From contig JAPMXV010000067.1 in the NCBI GenBank assembly GCA_026936335.1, forward strand, positions 310,001 to 374,000: 64,000 nt of DNA, written 5' to 3'. The notes under the pieces are model-generated. The model did not search any database and had not been told where the DNA came from. It was given only the letters and a program-made list of their open reading frames with translations. The position numbers and the translations under genes were made by a program. Shown here in pieces: positions 32,801-42,395 of the stretch. Within the stretch, counting starts at the first letter, position 1; each line of letters starts with the position of its first letter. This stretch comes from Mantamonas sphyraenae (lineage: Eukaryota > CRuMs > Mantamonadidae).

Positions 32801-33664
32801 GTGTGGAGGGTGAACGGGGGAGCGTGTGAGGCGCGCGGACCGGGTTGGGGTGGGGGCGTGGAGCGAGCGGACCGGAGGAGAAAAGAAAAAAACGGCAAAC
32901 GCGCTCAAGGAAGGAAAAACGCACCCGTCAAGATTGGCTGTTTCGATGTAGCAGATGCCTTCATCGTCGTTGCTGCTGACGGTGATCATGTCTGCGGGGA
33001 AAGTCTGGCCTCGCTGGACGTAGACGATGTCTCCCACGACGATGTCCTTGGAGAAAACGGTTTGCAAGGTGCCGTCGCGAAGCACCTCGTACTGGGCGTA
33101 GTTTGTGGCGTGGTCAGCCTTGTAGCGACCCTGTGGTGGGCAACAGGTGAAGCAAGGATGGTCAATGGGCACGAGGGTGAGCATGGGGACGGAGTCGGTT
33201 TGGGGTCGGGGCCGGTGTGGGGCGGGCAAGGAACAAATCGAGCGTATGGGACGACGAGGCCGCAAGGAAGAAAAACGCACGTAGTCCTCGATGGCTTCCT
33301 TGATGGCCGAAAGAGTCAACACAAAGATGAGAGGCACCAAGGAGGTGATGGGTGGTAACGGTGAGATGATTCGGATGGATTGAATAATCACGACGACCAA
33401 AAAGTAGAAGTTGGAGACTCGTCGGAACTGCTCGAAAAGATTCTTGGGCAGGAAGGTGAGTGGGGTGTACTTGGTGGTGCGGATGATGTTGCTCGGGTAG
33501 CCACGCTCATCATTGGCCCGCGAGTTGTTGAACTCGACCATGTAGTCCTCTTCGTCCTGTGTGTGGGCAAGGGTTGTGTGAGGTGTTTGCACGCGGAGGA
33601 AAAAGAGGGGCCCCACAAACCAAAACACTCGGTTCCAACCACATACCATTGCCAGATCCACCAT
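29864..33664 (-). CDS. P4-type ATPase (aminophospholipid flippase)
   Basis: Exons 33664-33647 (18 nt, MVDLAM), 33556-33281, 33130-32925 and 32768-29864 encode 1,134 residues. P4-ATPases move phospholipids from the outer to the cytosolic leaflet, usually with a CDC50 partner, which is not in this window. Intron 3 splits the actuator motif and restores NLDGETNLKMRRS. Membrane helix 4 has MIPISL, the PISL signature of P4 enzymes. The phosphorylated Asp is in IFSDKTGTLTENKMEF near residue 443. LTGDKQETAINIGYS and SVGDGANDVSMIQEAHVGVG form the nucleotide and hinge motifs. The C-terminal half has six membrane spans and a short polar tail. Gene length and motifs suggest the class I (ATP8A/Drs2) branch. 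The first coding exon is unusually small. Confidence 0.96.
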   Translation of the reverse strand: MVDLAMVCGWNRVFWFVGPLFFLRVQTPHTTLAHTQDEEDYMVEFNNSRANDERGYPSNIIRTTKYTPLTFLPKNLFEQFRRVSNFYFLVVVIIQSIRIISPLPPITSLVPLIFVLTLSAIKEAIEDYVRFSSLRPRRPIRSICSLPAPHRPRPQTDSVPMLTLVPIDHPCFTCCPPQGRYKADHATNYAQYEVLRDGTLQTVFSKDIVVGDIVYVQRGQTFPADMITVSSNDDEGICYIETANLDGCVFPSLSAFAVFFFSPPVRSLHAPTPTRSARLTRSPVHPPHTSYLPHASICSETNLKMRRSMTSTLRFRTEQEVTQIQGSISCEPPNEHLFEFNGRFSSELVRPSHAQMASVEADSAVVSQAVVSYEPLSAKNLLLRGARLRNTAFAYGIVVYTGVDTKIFLNQQPSPSKLSTTERRLNKYVILIFAFQMACCLVAAVFSGFFQDQEVRVMGYIGGLELEPVQFAIRNFFTYFILFNTMIPISLVVTLELVRLVQVKFMEVDLDLTTEFDEGDAPLIAQKPSRLSKIRKNKSKGKIELDASRAGKQVVHMTAKTSNLNEELGQIEYIFSDKTGTLTENKMEFAKCSINGLMFSASTIASAHASGNAELQAQIHHFLLCLCLCHTAVPERDPKTDQIIYQAQSPDEAALLRAAESCGYALTRKTTTTLTVEIHGQEHIFEVLAIIEFSSARRRMSIIVRDENGTVTLYAKGADNIMFDRLANDSNQQLQSNTDEHLATMAKEGLRTLVVCMRELSEREFLDWERMWIEANASIDARRQKMETASDVMERDFKLLGATAIEDKLQEEVAETIQYLLDCNIHVWVLTGDKQETAINIGYSSKLLVDDMELLEVPAGPATEDVGKMLLKWAKMYTNPDKPPKNPLALVIGGRSLGWALRERAPLLMQLTSVCKSVICCRVTPLEKALVVRLIKTWGKTICLSVGDGANDVSMIQEAHVGVGIFGREGTQAARASDYAITEFRHLRPLLAKHGRWSYLRIVMIIQYSFYKNLAFTFPQFWFSIYDGWTGQTLYHSYLLSAFNIFFTSLPIFLTGCFEQDLSRELIQRFPFAYREIQQGKMFNARSLLIWLGTAIWHSFVLFFSTYYVFDFNDIVRSDGLSVGMWSMGTLTCTYAVLTVTLKLCLVTQYWTKLTHFGIWGSLAFYVFFISVLNSLQAFPNMYNVWAMWIDQPLFYLMLLLVPVMCLLPDYVLSYYFRNYRPTDAQILQNLRARGKLDDAMQTEMATLSVNNEDGAATKGQGVGDA

Positions 33665-33883
33665 GTTCGAAGCTGGAGCAGAGCGACAAGACGGTGCGGA
33701 GCACAGGACAAGTGGCGATGGGTGCTGTGTCAGTATGTGGCTGGCAAAACGACGAAAGAGAAACCGGTGAGCAAAACGCGTCTGGAGCGTGGCAAACACA
33801 CAGAATGATTCACGTTGACCTGCGAGCGCAGACGCTGCACACACACAATTTCATCGAATTTCCCACGCACATCGCTGCGAATC

Positions 33884-36800
33884 TCACGCAGGCTTGGTCT
33901 GATAGTGGTAGATGTAGCTGCCGAGAAGGATGAAAGCAAAGAGAACGCTGGTGACGCTGATGAGAATCCACAGCGTCTCGAGGCGCAGCGGAGGCTCGTA
34001 GACGTAAACCTTAAAGTAGGCGTCGAGCTCGCACCTGCTCTCGCTGACAAAGACGGCGCGGAAGTGGTAGAGCTGCTCGCCCTCGAAGCGGATGCCATGG
34101 AACTGGGTTGGGTCGAGGACGACGGCGGCCTGTCCGGCGGGATCATTGGCGCAGTTGAGGGTCTCGGTGTGGTTGAAGCAGTAGTCACGACGACCATTGA
34201 TCTCTTCAAGGCGGTACAGGGAGGTGGAGGGCAGCTGGCGGCCATCTTGCTGGATGACAAACTTGGGCGCATAGGCGTTCTGGTAAAACACGCGTTCGAC
34301 CCGATCCACACAGTCTGTGTCACGCGGCAAGTTGGAGAAGCGCAGAGCGTCTGTGCAGCCACACTGAGCTCGGTTGGCCGCGCCTTCACAGCGACCGTAT
34401 TGGCCGGTGCGCTTGGAAATGGACCAAATATCGTTGTGGCGGGGTTTGGATGGGTCGGCATGGTATATGAGCTTAGTGATGGGCACAGCGGTGCCATTGA
34501 TGCTGGGAGGGCGGTAGTTGATGGGCAAGGTCTCTGCGACAGGGGTGCCGTCGGCGGCGGTGAGGTCGCTGTTGAGAAAGTCATCGCGGCTGTACGGGAC
34601 GCTCAGGGCAATGGTTTTGGATGGGGGGCAGCCTACCACCACCGTGCGCACAACCTTGTTCTTGTTGAGACACTGGAGTGAGGGCGAAAGCGTGCTGACG
34701 ATGAGGGAGGTTGTTCCGCTCTCGGCAAAGCTTGTGATGGAGAGATTGAGCAGCTGGTACGACGTGCCGTTGATGGTGGCTCGTACTCGGCCTTGGGTGA
34801 CGCGAACCAGTTTCGGATTGGTGACGCTGACCAGAAACTCGACCGATTCTGGAGCCACGGCAAAGGTGAGCTGAAGGACGTCGCCGACATCCAAGTAAAC
34901 GACGCGGACGCCCTGAAAGGTGGATTCGAGTTCCAGAAACTCGATGACGTCGCAGGTGACCTCACGACGGCTGTACACGCGCTGGCGGGAATGCAGCGGC
35001 CAGGCGTAGGCGTCAAAGCCTGGTTCAGGGTTCCACAGGTGCCACTGACCGGGCGAATACACTGTTGGTTGACCCAGTGAACGGACCACGGCCAGCTGTG
35101 CATGTGTGGTGTTTGCTACGTGTTGTACACGCGCCCATCCGGTGGATGGTACCTCAAGGACCATGCCCACGTGTGCTTGGAGCCAGACAAAGTCGACATC
35201 CGGAACACCGGTGTCAACCACGGCCCACACAGCCCCTGAGGCTTCGGCCGCAAGGAGGCGCAGCTGCTGCCAGGCGACAGCGGCACTGTCGTTGTAGTCG
35301 CGCATGTCGTACAATGCCCACTGCTGTGCAGGGACAGCGGCGTAGGAGCGGGGCACGAGAACAGTGCGCACGTCCATGTGGCTGGCATTGACAAAGCGCA
35401 GGAGCACAAAAGAACCATAATTGGCCACGATAGTCTTTCCCACGTCGGCTGCGGTCCAGCCACAGGTACGATTGGTGGACTGTGCAAGCGAGGCACACAA
35501 GGAGGTCGAACCAGGGTTCCTGAGACGGACGCGCAACAGCTGGCCGACTGCATCTTGGGCCCCGATGCTGGCGGAGCGATTGCCAAAGTCGAGGCCAAAG
35601 CCAAACACGGGACGGCCACTCTCGGGAGCAGGGCTCTCGGACAGAGTGTCGGCCAGGAGACGCAGGGTGCTGATTGCGGCGTCGCTGCGCACAGCCATGT
35701 TGAGACTGGGCTGGCTGGACCGTGAGGACAGGGTGACTGTGGATGCGTCCACGTTTGTGTCTGTGTCTTGTGTGGTGGTGGTGTAGAAGCCGCCAGCCAT
35801 GGCAAGCTGCGTGAGGCGGCGCTGGTTGGGCGAGAGCTGCTCGCCGTGCACGAGAAGGGATCCGCTTTGGGTGGTGAGAATATCGTTGTCCAGCGTGACC
35901 AATGAGCCGTTGGACACGACGCTGCTCCTATGGGTCATGACCGCCATGGCCAGCATGTCTGTGCGTGACAGTGGCATGGCAGCCAGGGCATAGCGTTCAC
36001 TGTCGTAGCGGATGGAGTTTGTGGGCGCCAGGATGGCAGCCTCGGTGGACAGAGCAGTGACGCGCAGCCAGTCTGCGTGCAGGGCCGTTGCACCTGGTGT
36101 GGCCTGGAAGCCCAATGGATAGCGTGACAAGTGTACCCCTGCGTATGAGTGGCGAGGAAAGCGTGCTTCGAGGAGACGCAGGACGCCCAGGTCGTCGTAG
36201 TGGATGGCACGCATGGAGCGGACCTGGACGTCGTCAAAGCCATCGGGCTGGGTGGGCATGGTCACTTGGGCCACTCCAGACGCACCGGGGCAGCTATGGA
36301 TGACGCGACCACGTGTGGTGGAGGCGGCGAAGCAATCGTCAGCACGGTTGGTGGTGACCTCATCAAAGAGCTCGTCGGAGCCCTCGGGAAGTATGTACAG
36401 AAGACGGAAGTTGTAACCCGAGGATGTGGAGAGCCACAGGTGGTTCCCGTAGGCGAGAATGAGTCCGGCAGTGCGTGAGGATTGGACGATGCCACGCGGG
36501 TAGAAGGTGGCAGGGAACCGGAAACCACGATGCCAGCCGACGGTGGTGTTGTCCGATGCATGTTCGTGGAGCAACACCTGTGCCTGATCCGTGCCATTGG
36601 TCACCAGATACACAGAAAGATCGAGGTCGTAGTTGCGCGCCGCGCCCAGAAACCAATGGTTGGTTTCGAGATGGCCGAGGTCCAACGATGTCCATGGGAC
36701 ATGCAGGCGGTACCAGCGGTCGTGGCTGCGTGTGCCACTAAACACCAAATGTGCACCGCGACCCTCCTGTTCAGCCTGCCCTGTGGGTGCCCCAAAAGCC

Positions 36801-38240
36801 AGGTAAACAAACTCCTCGTCACGCTGGTAGACAGACGTGACGCAATAGCGGGCGAAATAGATTGAAAGGGCAGTGGTGGCGTTGATGGAAGAGGACGAGT
36901 CAGTCCATGGCGACAGCTGCTGCACAATGAGGGCAGTGAGATTTGTGGCCAGGGTCTGTGTGACGGAGCTGCCGTGTGGGCGCAACAGGAGTCCGGCAGA
37001 TGTGTGGAGCAGCAAGCCGTTGTTGAGAAAGTGGAGACGGCGCAGAGTGAGAGAGGCACAAAGTGGGTCGTTGGGGGCGGTGGAGAGGTCACACACGGTG
37101 TGGTTTGCACCTGTGAGGAGGTTCAACAAACGAGGCGGCTGCTGAAACGCAGTTTCGGTCTCGGCGACGACCATGCCCAGGCGCTGAGCAGATGAAGAGG
37201 CAGGCACAGAGAAAGAGAGGACGGAGGAGGCTGCTGTGCAGGCGTGGGCGGCGACATGGATATCGATGGGCAGAAGGGCGTCGGAAGCGAGGGTGGAGGC
37301 GTCGTTGAGTGGGGAGCCCCATGAACGCAGAGAATCAAGAGTGCTCACGCTGACCATGGAGTCTGCGACGACGCAACCGAGCACTTGGATGTTGTTGGAT
37401 CGCACAAGGATGTCGATGGGCGAAGCAATCTCGCCCGTGGAGATGGTGGCGCGCCAGTGCGGATCGGAGGCGTTGGTGGTGACCACGGTGAGGGCCGAAA
37501 CGCGCAACGATGTGGCCGAGGTGTCCATGTCGAGGGTGGGAAACTCGCCGACGCGAAGGAAGCTTGTGGTGACCTGTTCGGAGGCACGCAGAGAGGACGG
37601 GTCGACAATGCGCAGACGCACAGCCAGAGACGAGCGGTTTGCAGGCAACACCAGCGTCTGTGTGTTTCCGCTGGAGGTCACACGGGCCGCACTGTCATCT
37701 ACGTCGATGTGAAAGCGGTAGCAGCCTGTGGCAGAGGCGTAAGGAGACAGCGGTGAGGGCAAGAGAGTGTCAGCGGGAGAGAACGGCTTGCAACGGCTGG
37801 GCAGGGACGGGCGAACGGCAGAACGCACCAGAGACGGCACGGACAATGATGTGAAAGACAGCAACTGGACAGGCAGTGCCCGAAGCAAGGAGACCGTGGG
37901 TGGCGGTGTTGTTTGAGTCGCAGAGCATGATACGGGCGGGTTTGACGCCTGTGGAGGAGTAGGTGTGCACGAGGCGGCTGCTTGTACTGGCACGCACGTC
38001 CCACGTGCCGCCAGCCTCGCCGTCGCCGTAATCGAAAGAATAATACAAAGAGCCGTTGCGTGGATGGAAGCTACGCGAGGCATCGAGGACCACAGGACGT
38101 CCGACCTGTGCGATCTGTTCGCCAGAGACTGTGCTGTAGTGTGCACGCAGTACAGGGTCCTGATTTGTGTATGCGCGTGTGTGCGGCACCCAAAGGGCCA
38201 CCACAAGCAGAGCTATGAGAAGCAGGTGTGCCTGCTGCAT
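33884..38240 (-). CDS. CatSper auxiliary-subunit-like single-pass membrane protein with PKD-like domain
   Basis: Exons 38240-37829 and 37725-33884 encode 1,417 residues. The GTGCGT intron has a GCTGACAC branch and joins AVSG to CYRFHIDVDDS. A signal peptide (MQQAHLLLIALLVVALW...) precedes a PKD-like domain (GRPVVLDASRSFHPRNGSLY, then FDYGDGEAGG). A long ectodomain with many N-glycosylation sequons follows. The last 250 residues have NKVVRTVVVGCPPSKTIAL, a Cys cluster (GRCEGAANRAQCGC, then DCVDRVERVFY) and LYHFRAVFVSESRCELDAYF. One membrane helix near residues 1390-1412 and a short cytosolic tail end the protein. This order resembles CatSper beta/gamma/delta/epsilon subunits, which surround the pore of the flagellar calcium channel. 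Which subunit is unclear, and the assignment is from motif memory, not alignment. Confidence 0.62.
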
Positions 38241-38321
38241 GTGTGTGGTCGGAGTTGGGCCCTGGAGACGGTGCTGTGTTTTGGCTGCGTTGCCAGAGGC
38301 AACGTGACCAATCACCAGAGC
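38241..38321. promoter_or_regulatory. 81-bp divergent spacer between CatSper-like and BDP1 start codons
   Basis: Opposite-strand start codons are 81 bp apart. The spacer must hold both promoters or parts of them. No TATA box is visible. Confidence 0.45.
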
Positions 38322-40004
38322 ATGGACCTGAGTAAGTGGGACCCGTGGGGCAGAGGAGACGTGTGGTATGGAAAGGGGCATGGGTGCGGGACGGGACAAC
38401 GCAAGGCTGGCGACGCAGTGACGGACCAAGCGGAAGGCGCGCGTGGCGAGACTCCGCTGTGCAGAGACCGGGTGAGGCACGTGAGGGAGGACACGGGCAC
38501 TGACACCCACTTTGCGTTGTGTGTGAACACAGCTGTTGCCACACAGGCACCCGTTCAGGTCAAGGGTGGGTCCAAGGGCCGCAAGAAGAAAACCAAGGGA
38601 CGGCGACGACCCGAGGCGCCTGTACAGAGCAGCAGGGAGGCGGAGGCGGAGGATGCATCCAACGAGATGAGCCTTGAAGGCGTGGATGCAGGCACAAACA
38701 GGATGTCGACGGGGGAGCAAACGGGCGTGGACGAGACCGGCGGACAGGAGCGTGGGAGCAGCATGTCCGCGAGCAGGTCAGCTGGCCTGGCACCAACAGA
38801 CACTTCCAGCAGCCTGACGGTGGTTGCCAGCGGGCAAGGCATGCCTGTGCCCAAGGCATCTGCACGAAGGCGGCGGTCGAAGCGCACGTTGAGCACCAAC
38901 AGCGCGCTGACGTCGTCGACAAGCGGACCGGGGCGGGCCGAGACGCAAGACGCGTTGGAGCGCGAAGCGGGCCCCGAAGCAGCGTCGTTGCAATTGTCGA
39001 CAGGTAATATGCTCACAGCAGGCAGCATGATCTCCAGCAGCCTGTTTCAGGACAAAATGTCAGGGCCGGTGGTGGCGTCGGGGTTGTCGACGTCTGCGTC
39101 TTTGGTACCTGCGGCAAGGTCAGTAGGGCCGAATGAGCAGACGCATGGGGCGTCTGGTTCGGCACGAGGCACCACCAAGAGGAGGCCTGCAGCGGCGGGT
39201 CTCACGGAAAGTAGGGGAGCAAGGAAACGGACGCACGAGTCAATGAGCAGCACGCCATCGGTTGGAAGCAGCGAGACACAGCAAACGGAACGACAGACGG
39301 GACAACGAGCAACACAACGAAGCACAGGGGTGGGAGCGACCAGCACCAGAACCAGCACCAGCACCAGCACCAGCACCAGCACCAGCACCAGCAGCGTGAG
39401 AGCGGGTGGCTTAGGAGGCAGCAGGGGCGGCGGTGGAGCGTCCACCAACTCGTTGGCACGCATTTCGTCAGCCAGTAAGATCAAGAAACGGCGTGTGGAC
39501 GCAGGCAGCAGGACACAAAGCACAACATCGGTGAGCTCGAGTCGGGGAGGCAGCAGCAGGCGCTTGGCGCGTCAGGTGGACGAAGGAGCTCAATCGGTGG
39601 TGGCCACCGTGGCCATGGCAGACGACGGGACGTTTATCATCGACAGCAGTTCGCTTGTGGTGACGCTGCCAACGGAGAGCAGCGGAATCGGGCCGTCAAA
39701 CGAAAACACAGCACCGATCAGCTACCGTGATTCGACGAACCAGCGACGGACATTTGCAGCACGGTGGACTCCAGAAGAGACTGCGGATTTTTACACCGCC
39801 CTGCGCATGTGTGGCACAGACTTTTCGCGCATGGCCACGCTGCTTCCTGAACGCAACCGCAACGCCATCAAACGCAAGTTTAAACGGGAAGAAAAGATCA
39901 ATTCAGTGCTGATAGAGCGAGCCCTGGCGTCGCCACTTGTGTACGACCCATCGCAAATGGCCGAGGAACGAGGAACGTCGATGAGCTGGGTGGAATTCAG
40001 ATGA
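38322..40004 (+). CDS. BDP1: TFIIIB subunit B'' (BDP1) homologue
   Basis: A 10-nt first coding exon (38322-38331, ATGGACCTGA) is spliced over a 201-nt GTAAGT intron with an ACTGACAC branch to exon 38533-40004. This gives 493 residues. The defining part is the C-terminal SANT domain. It reads ARWTPEETADFYTALRMCGT, then DFSRMATLLPERNRNAIKRK, then FKREEKINSVLIERAL. This matches BDP1 of TFIIIB, which with TBP and BRF1 recruits RNA polymerase III. The rest is a low-complexity Ser/Thr/Arg tail ahead of the domain, including a (Thr-Ser)n run from a hexanucleotide repeat. The micro-exon restores the frame as MDLTVATQAPVQ. Without it, no ATG in good context precedes the reading frame. Confidence 0.87.
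   Translation: MDLSKWDPWGRGDVWYGKGHGCGTGQRKAGDAVTDQAEGARGETPLCRDRVRHVREDTGTDTHFALCVNTAVATQAPVQVKGGSKGRKKKTKGRRRPEAPVQSSREAEAEDASNEMSLEGVDAGTNRMSTGEQTGVDETGGQERGSSMSASRSAGLAPTDTSSSLTVVASGQGMPVPKASARRRRSKRTLSTNSALTSSTSGPGRAETQDALEREAGPEAASLQLSTGNMLTAGSMISSSLFQDKMSGPVVASGLSTSASLVPAARSVGPNEQTHGASGSARGTTKRRPAAAGLTESRGARKRTHESMSSTPSVGSSETQQTERQTGQRATQRSTGVGATSTRTSTSTSTSTSTSTSSVRAGGLGGSRGGGGASTNSLARISSASKIKKRRVDAGSRTQSTTSVSSSRGGSSRRLARQVDEGAQSVVATVAMADDGTFIIDSSSLVVTLPTESSGIGPSNENTAPISYRDSTNQRRTFAARWTPEETADFYTALRMCGTDFSRMATLLPERNRNAIKRKFKREEKINSVLIERALASPLVYDPSQMAEERGTSMSWVEFR
39339..39392 (+). repeat. Hexanucleotide ACCAGC repeat encoding Thr-Ser
   Basis: About nine near-perfect ACCAGC units in the BDP1 disordered region encode alternating Thr and Ser. 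Confidence 0.9.
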
Positions 40005-40035
40005 GCAGAGCAGGTCACAGAACGCACAGGAAGAC

Positions 40036-40051
40036 AGAGAGAGAGAGAGAG
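40036..40051. repeat. GA dinucleotide run between BDP1 and LTA4H stops
   Basis: A short (GA)n tract lies within the 64-bp gap between the convergent BDP1 and LTA4H stop codons. It may lie in both 3' UTRs. Confidence 0.7.
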
Positions 40052-40068
40052 CACGAGCAATGGAAGCA

Positions 40069-42231
40069 TCATTCGTTGGCACCCACAAGCTCCACACCCA
40101 GGTCCTTGGCAACCATCTTGGCGGCAATGCCGTGGTAGATGCGGTAGTTTGCGTTGAAGGTGTCGACCGCAAGCTTCTTGCCGGCTTCGCTGGCGTAGAG
40201 CTGGCGGTAAAGAGGGCGCACAAACTTCATGCGACCCTGTTCGAGCAGGAATTCGACAATGGCGGGAAAGTGTTCGACGTTGCCCGAACGGATGCTGAGG
40301 CTGGCGTAGCGGAAGCGGATCTCGCTGTTGCCGTATTTCGAGAGGGAGTAGAGCTCGTTCATCTTGAGCAGAGTTTCGAGGGCCAGCGGGTTCTCCTCGG
40401 TTGCAGTGAGGAGAGCGTTGAGAAAGTGGATGATTTGCTCGATGTGCCAGCCCTGCATGTCCTCGGCAGTTGCACCCTCGCCGTTGTCGTTGACCCACTT
40501 GGAGGCCAGTTTGTCGGCGACGTCGGACAGCGTGGTGTCAAACTCGGGGTCTACAGGAGGCATACCCGGGGCAAAGAACCAGGCGTCCCAGTCGATTGCG
40601 TCCAGGGTCTCCTGGCTGACCGAGTCTGCGAAAAAGTCGAGGAAGGTCTGCTTCCACTCGTCGGTGGTCACAGTGCCATACGCAAACTTCTGCACGTAGG
40701 TCTTGAGGAAAGGCTCAAACTTCTCCGGGCCACCCACGAGCTTCTCGAGGTAGAAGAGGAGGTTGAAGCCCTTTTCGTAGGGCACGGACGAGAAGGCGTC
40801 ATCGGGATCGATTCCTGTGAGGCTGTGACACGACATGAGGAAATGAGGTTGGGACAAGGAGATGTGAGCGCGGAAAGGTCGAGGGAGGGGGGGGGGGCAG
40901 TGAGGGAGGGAGGGAGGAACTCACTCGGGCACGAGGGCGGTGAGCTGGGACTCGGCGCCAAAGTGGTCAACCGAGTCCTTGAGGGCACGCCAGCCAGTGA
41001 GGGCAGACAGGTGGCGGAACTCTTCGCCATGCAGACGCTGGAGGATCTTGCGCTCGATAAAGACAGTGTGACCCTCGTTGAGCCAGAAATGGGTCCAGGT
41101 GCGGTTGGTGACAAGGTTACCCATCCAGGAGTGAGCAATCTCGTGGGCAACGACGTTGGCAAGGGACTTGTCGCCAGCCAGGAGGGTGGGGGTCACAAAG
41201 GTGAGGGTGGGGTTCTCCATGCCGCCGTAGGGGAAGGAAGGCGGCAGGAGAAGGATGTCGTACTTGCCCCAGCAGTACTCTGTGAGGAGCTCCTCGCCCG
41301 TGGCAATGAACTTTTCGGTGTCTTCAAACTCGTAAGCACCTGCTTCGACCATTTCGGGTTCGCTCCAGACCTTGCTGCGCGGCCCAATGTCCCTGCTCTC
41401 GAGGTGGCCGATGGCGAGGGCGGTGAGGTAGGACGGGATGGGCACATTCTGGGCAAAGGAGTAGGTGATGGTGTTGTCGTCACCCTGAGCATCGCCTGTG
41501 GAGATGGCGCTCATGAGGGCCACGAGCGGGGCCGGGACGGTGACCTTTGCGTCGTAGGTGATCTTGCGGGACGGAGAGTCCTGGCAGGGCATCATGGAGC
41601 GGGCGTGGATGGCCTGGCACTGGGTGAAGAGGTAGGGGTGCTTCTTGCCTGCAGTCTGGCTCGGTTCCAGCCACTGGATGGCCGGGGCGTTGGGAGTCGT
41701 GTTGTAGGAGACGGTGACTTGGAAGGGCGTGTCAACCTCGACCGCGTTGGGGAGGGTGATTGTCAGGGGCACACCAAAGGCCTCGGACTCGGTGCCCAGG
41801 GAGAACTGGGAAAGGTGTTTAACGAGTGGGAGGGTTGTGTGTGGGTGTGAGCAATGTGGGCTGGGAGGCGGACGGAATGTGACGAGAGGGAGGCCGGACC
41901 TGCGGCACAACGAAAGGGCAACGGCAGAGGACAGGGCGGAAGGGAAAGGGCAATGAAAGGCGGTGGAGTCAGTGCATACCTCTGCATCTGCACCGTCGAC
42001 GGTGACAGACTGGATGTCGAGGGCACGGGTGTCGAGAACGACGGTGGTGACGCCGGCGACGAGGGCCTGCGTGGACAGGGTGACGCTGCCCTTGAGGCTC
42101 TTGGCCTCAAAGTCTGCGGTCCAATCGATGGACACGTGGGTGACAGCCACCTCGTTGAGGTTGGCTTGCGTCGAGAGGTCGTTGACGTCGGTGACGATGG
42201 GTGCCTGCTTGGGGGTGTCTGTGGATGACAT
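40069..42231 (-). CDS. LTA4H: Leukotriene A4 hydrolase-type M1 aminopeptidase
   Basis: Exons 42231-41980, 41805-40925 and 40822-40069 encode 628 residues (human LTA4H is 611). It is an M1-family zinc peptidase. The exopeptidase motif is YGGMENPTLTFVTPTLL. The zinc site is HEIAHSWMGNLVTNRTW, with the third ligand in the following FWLNEGHTVFIE. The catalytic Tyr lies in SSVPYEKGFNLLFYLE. The C-terminal helical domain retains EQGRMKFVRPLYRQLY, corresponding to the LTA4H Arg and Lys that bind the substrate carboxylate. Intron 2 (GTGAGT, with a G run) restores LVPDLTGIDPDDAF. In non-animals such enzymes act mainly as aminopeptidases; epoxide hydrolase activity cannot be inferred. Intron 1 (GTATGC) is 174 nt, in frame and stop-free, but its removal fits the family alignment. 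Confidence 0.94.
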
Positions 42232-42395
42232 TCTTGGTTGGGGTGGGTCCCAAGGCGCTTCATTGCACACAGGCGAGAGCAATGACGGACACATGTGTCG
42301 TACAGGCATGAGGGAGAATCCGAAGGCAGTGGAATGCGTGGGGTTGGACTTGGGGCACGGAGCAGCCACGCCATGGGTGCCAACCGAACGGGAAG

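Noticed and set aside
32769-33646. All three P4-ATPase introns are multiples of three without stop codons (90, 150 and 156 nt), as is LTA4H intron 1 (174 nt)
   Set aside because: I first considered regulated intron retention. Across 33 introns only about nine are multiples of three, close to one third, and stop-free introns are expected in GC-rich DNA. Family alignments require their removal.
40885-40899. Long G run in LTA4H intron 2, with similar runs at 21307-21316 and 54450-54461
   Set aside because: These are noncoding homopolymers. Their lengths may be unreliable and no function is implied.
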